Program-made: the position numbers and the translations under genes
Source of the DNA: JBDRKE01 sp043814315
Lineage (GTDB): Bacteria; Omnitrophota; Gorgyraeia; Gygaellales; Profunditerraquicolaceae
Direction: 5' to 3'
NCBI GenBank assembly: GCA_043814315.1
Contig: JBDRKE010000034.1
Span: 1-27,280, forward strand
DNA length: 27,280 bases
Part shown: positions 15,493 to 21,638 of the stretch, piece by piece
Layout: every line of letters begins with the position of its first letter
Numbering within the stretch: position 1 is the first letter of the stretch
The notes under the pieces: generated by a model
Database searches by the model: none
Seen by the model: only the letters and a program-made list of their open reading frames with translations
Told to the model about the DNA's origin: nothing

Positions 15493-16554
15493 CTAGAATT
15501 TTATGGGAACGGTGACGTCGTGTAAAAGTCGCGGATTATCCAGAACCTTACCCGTTCCCTGCACGACGGCAGTAACAGGGTCATCCGCGACATGGACAGG
15601 CAAACCTGTTTCTTCTGAAATTAATTTATCCAACCCTTTTAATAAAGCACCCCCACCTGCCATAACGATGCCATGATCGATTAAATCAGCGGCAAGTTCC
15701 GGAGGCGTCCTTTCCAATGAAATCTTCGTAACTTCCAAGATAGCGCGCAAGGGCTCCTGCAAAGATTCTCTTATTTCTTCCGAAGTAATCGTAACTGTCT
15801 TGGGTAAACCCGCAACCAGATCCCTGCCCTTAACCTCCATGCTCAACTCTTCTTCCAGGGGATAGGCAGAACCGATTTTTATTTTTATGTCTTCGGATGT
15901 TCGTTCTCCCACCATTAAATTATAAGTTTTTTTCAAATACTCAATAATCGCATCATCCATTTCATCGCCGCCGATTCGTATAGACTTGGAGAAGACGATG
16001 CCGGCTAAAGAAATAACCGCAATCTCTGTTGTCCCGCCGCCAATATCAATAATCATGTTGCCTATGGGTTCCTGAATAGGCAGTCCCACCCCGATGGCTG
16101 CGGCAACCGGTTCATCCATAAGATAGACTTCCCTGGCTCCGGCTCGCTCTGCAGACTCCTTGACCGCACGTTTCTCAACTTCAGTAATACCGGATGGAAT
16201 AGCTATGACAATACGCGGCCTGACCTGAAAGCGGCGGTGCCTGACCTTCCTTATAAAATATCGCAACATCGCTTCGGTTACTTCAAAATCCGTGATAGCC
16301 CCATCCCGCATCGGTCTTATAGCCACAATATTGCCGGGCGTGCGACCCAACATCCGCTTGGCCTCTTCCCCTACGGCTTCAACCCTGGAAGTGCTCTTTC
16401 TAATGGCCACAACCGAAGGTTCACAAAGGACCACACCCTCCCCTTTTACATAAACAAGGGTCGTTGCCGTGCCTAAATCAATACCCATATCGTTCGAATA
16501 AAAATCCAGGAAATAATTGTAAATTTTCTTAATAATCACCCATATATTTACCAT
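15493..16554 (-). CDS. mreB: MreB, bacterial actin homologue
   Basis: 353 residues with the actin-fold nucleotide motifs: phosphate 1 GIDLGTATT (24-32), phosphate 2 DIGGGTTEIAV (170-180) and an adenosine motif MAGGGALLKGLD near the C terminus; MDEPVAAAIGVGLPI (146-160) is also typical. It polymerises on the inner face of the membrane and directs side-wall synthesis. The N-terminal leader of about 20 residues with hydrophobic and aromatic residues can act as membrane-binding helix. Start ATG has AAAAGGAG 6 nt upstream. It is first in the elongasome cluster, and a promoter is seen 41 nt before the start. Confidence 0.98.
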   Translation of the reverse strand: MVNIWVIIKKIYNYFLDFYSNDMGIDLGTATTLVYVKGEGVVLCEPSVVAIRKSTSRVEAVGEEAKRMLGRTPGNIVAIRPMRDGAITDFEVTEAMLRYFIRKVRHRRFQVRPRIVIAIPSGITEVEKRAVKESAERAGAREVYLMDEPVAAAIGVGLPIQEPIGNMIIDIGGGTTEIAVISLAGIVFSKSIRIGGDEMDDAIIEYLKKTYNLMVGERTSEDIKIKIGSAYPLEEELSMEVKGRDLVAGLPKTVTITSEEIRESLQEPLRAILEVTKISLERTPPELAADLIDHGIVMAGGGALLKGLDKLISEETGLPVHVADDPVTAVVQGTGKVLDNPRLLHDVTVPIKF

Positions 16555-16594
16555 ACCAAACTCCTTTTAGGGCTGCTTATAATGAATTTGTATA

Positions 16595-16623
16595 AGTTTA
16601 ACAGAGATTAAACTATTTGTCAA
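16595..16623 (-). promoter_or_regulatory. promoter of the mreB-mreC-mreD-mrdA-rodA operon
   Basis: On the minus strand a perfect TTGACA (16623-16618), a 17-nt spacer and TAAACT (16600-16595). The -10 has the same sequence as the one proposed for the rRNA promoter. The start would be about 35 nt before the mreB ATG. Confidence 0.6.
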
Positions 16624-16634
16624 ATAAAAAGTTA

Positions 16635-16709
16635 CTTAATTTCAGCGCACGAACACTCCCTAAATCTTAAGTGCGTCAAGGCCTAATTAGGAATAATGCC
16701 TAAATTAAG
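16635..16709. repeat. inverted repeat at the aroA stop / mreB leader boundary
   Basis: CTTAATTT (16635-16642) pairs with AAATTAAG (16702-16709), which overlaps the aroA stop codon; an inner CGCAC (16646-16650) region pairs with GTGCG (16661-16665). A CCTAATTAGG palindrome lies at 16682-16691. It could end aroA transcripts or stabilise their 3' end. AT-rich outer stem, so moderate support. Confidence 0.45.
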
Positions 16710-18075
16710 ATTTTACAATCAAATTATTCAAAACTTTGAGAAAACTAGGGAAGGATTTACTTATGCAGGACACATCGTCAAGGCGGGTCTCTCCTGAAGC
16801 AAAGAGCCCCGCCACAACCATACTCATCGCGGTCCTGTGGTCTGCGAAGCTTTTGACTTGCACGCCCTTTAATCTCTTCACGCCGCGGATTCTGATTTTG
16901 TCGGTTGTGTCCGTCCTGTGGACGCGTACGTCTGCGCCCATCTTTTTTAAATTCCCGACCATAGACTTGATACGGTCAGTCTCTTTGACGCGCAATTCGT
17001 TGATGCCTTCAAACACGGTCCATCCTTCGGCATAACAGGCGGCCACCATTAAAACGGGCAGCTCATCAATTATCGACGGAATCTCTTCTTTTTTGACAAC
17101 CACGCCCTTTAATCTGCTGTTTTCTACAATAACGTCACCGCGGGGTTCTCCCTTTTCGCCGCTTGGTTTGTAACTCTTAACTCTTATATGCGAGCCCATC
17201 CTTTTCAACACACTTACAACCCCTATTCGCGAAGGATTCAGACTGACATCCCTTATGAGTATTCTGGCTTTAGGTGCTGTGGCTCCCAAAACCATAAAAA
17301 ACGCTGCAGACGATATATCTCCGGGGATATTGATTCTCTTAGGGGAAACCAACTCTCGCCCCCCTGCTATAACTATAGTATTTTTAGATAGTTTTATACC
17401 TGCTTTAAATAATTTGAGTATGCGCTCCGTGTGGTCTCTGGTGGGGATAGTCTCAATAAATTTAGTTTTACCCTTTATATAAAGAGCCGACAAAAGCAAG
17501 GCTGACTTCACCTGGGCAGAAGGCACAGTCATCCTGTAAGTAATGGCGTTAAGGTTTGCCCCTCTTATCGTAAGCGGTGGGAATTCTTCAAGAATTACTT
17601 TTTGCTTTTTTCCTTTTAACTTTTGTCTTTTAAGTTTCGCCTTTATTTTAGCTCCCATAAGCCTTAGAGGCTGTGTTACTCTAAGCATGGGCCTGCGTGA
17701 CAACGAATTCCCGGCTACGAGCCTAACAGTAAAATTTTGTCCTGCAAGTACTCCTAAAATGAGCCTCAGGGTAGTCCCTGAATCTCCCACAAAAATTCTC
17801 TTTTTTGGCCTTCTCAAACCCCAGAGGCCTTTTCCGGAAACAAAAACCGTAGAAGAAAATCTCTTTAAATTATCTTTCCGGGTTACAGTAATTCCTAACG
17901 AACGAAAGGCGTTGAGAGTTGCCAGGCAATCCTGGTTGAGAGGAAAATTTTCGATTCTGGTAGAGCCGGGAGTTAATGCACTGATAATGACACAACGGTG
18001 GGCTATAGATTTGTCGCCTGGGAGAGAAACTTCTCCTTTAAGGCAAGGAACAGGCTTGATAACAAAGGGGATCAT
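16705..18075 (-). CDS. aroA: 3-phosphoshikimate 1-carboxyvinyltransferase (EPSP synthase)
   Basis: 456 residues, somewhat longer than the usual 425-440. It joins PEP to shikimate-3-phosphate in the cytosol, the sixth step to chorismate. Seen motifs: LPGDKSIAHR (18-27, with K22 and R27 for phosphate/PEP), GDSGTTLRLILGVLAG (97-112), TVPSAQVKSALL (183-194), IIDELPVLMVAA, VKETDRIKSM and FADHRTAMS. The extra length comes mostly from residues about 147-160, a Lys/Gln/Leu-rich stretch encoded by a 7-nt repeat array in a surface loop between GAKI and FPPLTI. It overlaps the coiled-coil gene upstream by 4 nt (ATGA). A glyphosate phenotype cannot be read from this. Confidence 0.96.
   Translation of the reverse strand: MIPFVIKPVPCLKGEVSLPGDKSIAHRCVIISALTPGSTRIENFPLNQDCLATLNAFRSLGITVTRKDNLKRFSSTVFVSGKGLWGLRRPKKRIFVGDSGTTLRLILGVLAGQNFTVRLVAGNSLSRRPMLRVTQPLRLMGAKIKAKLKRQKLKGKKQKVILEEFPPLTIRGANLNAITYRMTVPSAQVKSALLLSALYIKGKTKFIETIPTRDHTERILKLFKAGIKLSKNTIVIAGGRELVSPKRINIPGDISSAAFFMVLGATAPKARILIRDVSLNPSRIGVVSVLKRMGSHIRVKSYKPSGEKGEPRGDVIVENSRLKGVVVKKEEIPSIIDELPVLMVAACYAEGWTVFEGINELRVKETDRIKSMVGNLKKMGADVRVHRTDTTDKIRIRGVKRLKGVQVKSFADHRTAMSMVVAGLFASGETRLDDVSCISKSFPSFLKVLNNLIVKS
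17598..17640. repeat. 7-nt phased repeat array inside aroA
   Basis: Six consecutive units beginning mostly CTTTT (for example CTTTTAA at 17613 and 17627, CTTTTGT at 17620), one of them 8 nt long. The mix of one 8-mer with 7-mers makes the inserted length a multiple of three, so the gene stays open. Confidence 0.75.
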
Positions 18076-18890
18076 CGCACCTTTTGTACGACTTTATCAC
18101 CTTCGCTGATATTGTCTTTCATGTTGCTGGTCAATAAACCCGCAGCAGCCATGGATTCATGAACCTTTTCTATTTTTACGTCAGCAATAAATCTATTATT
18201 ATGAAAAACAGAGAACTCATCTCCTACGCCAACTCCGTCTTTAGCTCCTAAATTGACAACGACAAAGTTATACTCCTTATTAACAACCAGCACCTTACCT
18301 TGAAGACCTAATATTTGAGGGCCCGTGTCTGCCTTTACGCTAACTTCAGGCACCTCAAAGTGTTCTGCTCCTGTTACAACAATTTCTGGGGAAACTACAA
18401 TCTTACCGAGTTCCACTTCCTGAGTTTTTGCTTCTAACTCCTTCACCTTTTCCTCTAAGGCTCCTTTCTCTGAATCTAATTCTTTTATTTTAACCATAGT
18501 CTTTCTTATTTCTTCCTGAGCTATGTTAAACTTTTGTTCCAGGTCCAGGCGCAGTTTCTGCTGTTCGGCCAAATCAATCTTAAGCTGTTCCATCTTAAAC
18601 TGAGATTCCTGGTTATCCTTTTTTTGCAACTCTATGTCAGCGGTCAAGGCTTGAATTGCGGTCTTGGATTCGTCCAATCGGATCTGCAAATCAGAAATCA
18701 GTTGTCTTGACTTCGACAATTCTGATTCTGTGGTTAATTGTTTCTTATTCAGCTCTTCTAATTTATCTTCCAGTTCCAGAGTCCTTAATTTTTCTTTTTG
18801 CAAATAATAAAAACAGCCTCCGGCTAATGCTAAAGTAATAATAATCAATACAATGAAGATGATTGTGACAACGCTTCCTTGACGTGACAT
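18072..18890 (-). CDS. membrane-anchored coiled-coil protein of unknown function
   Basis: 272 residues, not recognised by name. One N-terminal membrane segment (about 8-30, with a short basic N-in start), a long coiled coil (about 32-165, heptads rich in Leu, Lys, Glu and Gln), and a C-terminal beta-rich domain (about 195-270) with VVVNLGAKDGVGVGDEFSVF and NISEGDKVV, which resembles small domains found at the ends of some flagellar or trafficking-associated envelope proteins. The likely topology is inner-membrane anchored with the coil and C-domain in the periplasm. It has a strong AAAGGAGG ribosome site and its own promoter, and is translationally coupled to aroA, which is probably operon convenience. 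Function unknown. Confidence 0.85.
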   Translation of the reverse strand: MSRQGSVVTIIFIVLIIITLALAGGCFYYLQKEKLRTLELEDKLEELNKKQLTTESELSKSRQLISDLQIRLDESKTAIQALTADIELQKKDNQESQFKMEQLKIDLAEQQKLRLDLEQKFNIAQEEIRKTMVKIKELDSEKGALEEKVKELEAKTQEVELGKIVVSPEIVVTGAEHFEVPEVSVKADTGPQILGLQGKVLVVNKEYNFVVVNLGAKDGVGVGDEFSVFHNNRFIADVKIEKVHESMAAAGLLTSNMKDNISEGDKVVQKVR

Positions 18891-18926
18891 CTGCCCTCCT
18901 TTTTGCTTAATGTCCAGCTTTGACTT

Positions 18927-18954
18927 AATATAACACTGCTGATTTAAAAATCAA
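18927..18954 (-). promoter_or_regulatory. promoter of the coiled-coil gene / aroA operon
   Basis: On the minus strand TTGATT (18954-18949), 16 nt and TATATT (18932-18927), about 36 nt before the ATG. A near-palindrome GATTTTTAAATC overlaps the -35. The spacing is right but the hexamers are imperfect. Confidence 0.45.
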
Positions 18955-18991
18955 GTCTTATTTTAAGGAACTCCTAACATCTTAATAAATT

Positions 18992-19894
18992 CTAGGTGAA
19001 TTCTAGAAACTCTCTTGGTATATCGCAACTCCATTCAACAAATCTTTTAGTCCTGGGATGCCAGAAGCCGATTGAGCGCGCATGCAGGGCTAATCTCGGA
19101 AAGGTATCATTTTTGCCGTACTTTTTATCCCCCAGAATAGGATGCTTTATGTAAGCTAAATGCACTCTCAATTGATGCGTTCGGCCGGTGAAAGGCTCCA
19201 GCTCTAATAAGCTGAACTCAGGGGTGCGTTTTAGGGTGCGGTAATAGGTTTTTGCATATTTGGCGGAGCCAGCGAAACTCACAGACATGTTTTTTCTTCT
19301 AAAGGGGTGCCTTCCGATGGGGGCTTCAATGACATTTTCATCAAAATCCATTCTTCCTTTTACGATGGCGACGTACTTACGTTTGACAGTGTGTTTTGCG
19401 AATTGCCCGGCTAAGTCTAAATGTGAACAATTGTTTTTAGCAATTACCAAAAGCCCTGAAGTCTCCTTATCAAGGCGATGGACAATCCCGGGCCTGAAAG
19501 GATTAATATCCGAGAGGCTTTGAAAACGATTCAATAAGGCATTGGCCAGGGTATGCTCGGGATTTCCGGGAGCCGGATGCACCACCAATCCTGCGGGCTT
19601 ATTAACTATCGCCAGGTCCTCATCTTCATAAACAACCTCAAGAAGGATATCTTCCGGAGCCATCTCTGCGGCTTTTTTTTCTCTGACAGACAGAATCCAC
19701 TCATCCCCAATTTTTACTTTATGGTGAGGCTTGCGTACCGTTTGATCTTTACATTTGACTTGCCCCTCCAGAATCAATTGTTGTATGAAAACGCGGGAAA
19801 AACCCAGACGTCGTTCCTGGGCAAACTTGAGAATAAACAAATCCAGCCGCATGGAAGATTGTCCGGGAGCAACTTTTATGGCGTATTCATTCAT
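18992..19894 (-). CDS. rluD: RluD-family 23S rRNA pseudouridine synthase
   Basis: 300 residues: S4 RNA-binding domain (about 13-75) and an RluA-type catalytic domain with HRLDKETSG (139-147), whose D142 is the catalytic Asp, plus VNKPAGLVVHP (97-107) and GRTHQLRVHL. It isomerises uridines in helix 69 of 23S rRNA in the family member RluD; the exact site here is inferred. It follows lgt by 18 nt and ends the housekeeping block. Confidence 0.92.
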   Translation of the reverse strand: MNEYAIKVAPGQSSMRLDLFILKFAQERRLGFSRVFIQQLILEGQVKCKDQTVRKPHHKVKIGDEWILSVREKKAAEMAPEDILLEVVYEDEDLAIVNKPAGLVVHPAPGNPEHTLANALLNRFQSLSDINPFRPGIVHRLDKETSGLLVIAKNNCSHLDLAGQFAKHTVKRKYVAIVKGRMDFDENVIEAPIGRHPFRRKNMSVSFAGSAKYAKTYYRTLKRTPEFSLLELEPFTGRTHQLRVHLAYIKHPILGDKKYGKNDTFPRLALHARSIGFWHPRTKRFVEWSCDIPREFLEFT

Positions 19895-19912
19895 AGATAA
19901 CCGGGGGCGGGC

Positions 19913-20653
19913 TTAAGGGACTCGGGTTTTGTTTGTCTTCATTAAGGCAAGCTGAATCAACGCGAATACGAACATCAGGATACTTAAGATCTGGAATAAC
20001 GTCAATCGCAAGAAGACGATTTGGTTATCCGCGCGCCAGAATTCCACAAAAAATCTTTTTAAGGAATACAGGAGCAAGTAGGCATAGAGAATCTTTCCTG
20101 GCCCGTGAGGCCGTTCCTGCAATGCTCTTAATATAATAAAAATGATGACAAGAAGCAACGATGAATACATTTGAACGGGGATAAGAATCAATTGATGCAC
20201 GGGAAAATATAATCCAAAAATCGATCCCCTGCCAAAACAGCAACCGTTCAAAAGACAGCCTATCCTGCCAATCGCCTGCCCCAAAGCGACAAAAGGAACC
20301 ATCAGATCCATGACTGTCAGAATAGGCAGTTTTTTATTCTTTAAATAAAGGACCCCTGCTATTACGCCTGCCATAAGCCCGCCAAACCATGCCAGTCCTC
20401 CGTGTTGCAGCATAATGACCTCTAACGGATTCTTTGAATAATAGGCAAAATGCTCAATGACATAAAAGAGGCGAGCCCCGGTCAACCCGGCGGTAAATAC
20501 GATAAAGGCAAGGTTAAATACCGCATCCGGATTTATGCCTTCTTTCTTTGCCTGACGGATGAGCAATGAGGAACTGACGGCAAAGGCTATGGCCAGCATC
20601 AAGCCGTAAGAATAGATGGTAAAAGGACCTAAAGTGCAGATTTCAGGATACAT
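19913..20653 (-). CDS. lgt: prolipoprotein diacylglyceryl transferase
   Basis: 246 residues with about seven membrane segments. It transfers diacylglycerol from phosphatidylglycerol to the lipobox Cys of prolipoproteins at the inner membrane. The Lgt signature GRIGCLLNGCCFG is at 129-141 (R130 conserved), with QHGGLAWFGG (83-92) and the start MYPEICTLGPFTIYSYG typical. The second enzyme of the pathway, lspA, is encoded just upstream. Confidence 0.96.
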   Translation of the reverse strand: MYPEICTLGPFTIYSYGLMLAIAFAVSSSLLIRQAKKEGINPDAVFNLAFIVFTAGLTGARLFYVIEHFAYYSKNPLEVIMLQHGGLAWFGGLMAGVIAGVLYLKNKKLPILTVMDLMVPFVALGQAIGRIGCLLNGCCFGRGSIFGLYFPVHQLILIPVQMYSSLLLVIIFIILRALQERPHGPGKILYAYLLLYSLKRFFVEFWRADNQIVFLRLTLFQILSILMFVFALIQLALMKTNKTRVP

Positions 20654-20693
20654 CGATTAAAATTCAAATGATAAAATCCAAAATTCAAATAGA

Positions 20694-21170
20694 TTAGGAT
20701 TTGTCATTTTGGATTTGTTTTGGATTTGGGATTTGGGATTTGGGATTTCTCAACATGGACCATCCTAAAAGAATCGCTCCGACGGTAATCGCGCTGTCTG
20801 CGATATTAAATACAGGCCAGACTCGAAAATCCAGAAAATCTATCACATAACCAAAACATAATCGGTCAATAAGATTACCCAGGGCTCCGCCCAGTATAAG
20901 ACTCAACGCGCAACTGTATAGTCTTTTATGCCTGCTATCCCTAAGCGCAAAGAAAATCAGAATCACAGCTAAAAACGAAGTGGATATAAATAATAAAGTT
21001 TGGTTTTTAAGGATACCAAAGGCAGCGCCCCGATTATGGACGAACGTCAGATGAAACACGCCCGGAATAACAGGCACCGATTGATGGAATGACAAATTTG
21101 TGGATACAATGAATTTGGTGAATTGGTCTAAAGAAAGGATCGTGAATATGATGATGGTGGGTATCATCAC
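20694..21170 (-). CDS. lspA: lipoprotein signal peptidase (signal peptidase II)
   Basis: 158 residues with four membrane segments. It cleaves the signal peptide of lipid-modified prolipoproteins. The catalytic Asp pair is D102 in GNLIDRL and D125 in FNIADSAITVG; NRGAAFG (46-52) is also conserved. The last 17 or so residues (from N142: Pro, Gln, Asn, Lys-rich) come from a 7-nt repeat array and do not belong to the family fold. It starts 12 nt after the DksA-like gene. Confidence 0.95.
   Translation of the reverse strand: MMIPTIIIFTILSLDQFTKFIVSTNLSFHQSVPVIPGVFHLTFVHNRGAAFGILKNQTLLFISTSFLAVILIFFALRDSRHKRLYSCALSLILGGALGNLIDRLCFGYVIDFLDFRVWPVFNIADSAITVGAILLGWSMLRNPKSQIPNPKQIQNDKS
20709..20749. 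repeat. 7-nt phased repeat array (GGATTTG) in the 3' end of lspA
   Basis: GGATTTG occurs at 20711 and then in four head-to-tail units from 20722 to 20749 (the last ending in C). It encodes the final residues of LspA. A diffuse set of AAAATCC/AAATTCAAAT pieces continues in the lspA-lgt spacer (20660-20694). Confidence 0.8.
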
Positions 21171-21182
21171 AGAGAAAGAATG

Positions 21183-21566
21183 CTATCTCTTCTCCTTCTT
21201 CTCTTGACACTTGACACAAAGCCGCGCGTGGGGAACTGCCTTGAGCCTGGATTTGGTGATAAGGATCTTGCAATCTTCGCATATACCGTAGACCCCCTCT
21301 TCAATCTTCCTCAGGGCGTCATCCAGTTCATACAAAAATTTTCTCTCATTCGAAGCTAACCCTAGAGAAAATTCTCTGTCATAAGTATCCGTGGCCACGT
21401 CAGCCATATGATAGCTATACCCGGAGATATCTCCGGAAGCCTCTTTCTGGGATTTCTTTAATGTATCGTCGGATATATGCTTGATGTCTTCGAGGATCTC
21501 CTCTTTTCTTTTTAAAATTAGCTTTTTGAAATTATCGAACTCTTTCTTGTTAAATTTCTTTTTCAC
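21183..21566 (-). CDS. DksA/TraR-type C4 zinc finger protein
   Basis: 127 residues: an N-terminal helical hairpin (about 5-90) and a C4 zinc finger with C96, C99, C117 and C120. The family binds RNA polymerase through its secondary channel in DksA, though many short members of this YteA/YocK-type are uncharacterised. The start is GTG at 21566 with AAGGAAG 7 nt upstream. It lies between ileS and lspA, a common position in diverse bacteria. Confidence 0.88.
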   Translation of the reverse strand: MKKKFNKKEFDNFKKLILKRKEEILEDIKHISDDTLKKSQKEASGDISGYSYHMADVATDTYDREFSLGLASNERKFLYELDDALRKIEEGVYGICEDCKILITKSRLKAVPHARLCVKCQEKKEKR

Positions 21567-21638
21567 CCCGCACTTCCTTTCTCATTTCTGTTCGCCCTTC
21601 ATTCAACCCAATATTATATTTTAATGAAGGGAGAACGT

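Noticed and set aside
17543..18109. A 188-codon open frame on the plus strand
   Set aside because: It is antisense to aroA and part of the coiled-coil gene and shows no domain or start signal.
20722..20749. Tandem repeats considered as a CRISPR array
   Set aside because: The units are 7 nt with no spacers, and no cas genes are present.
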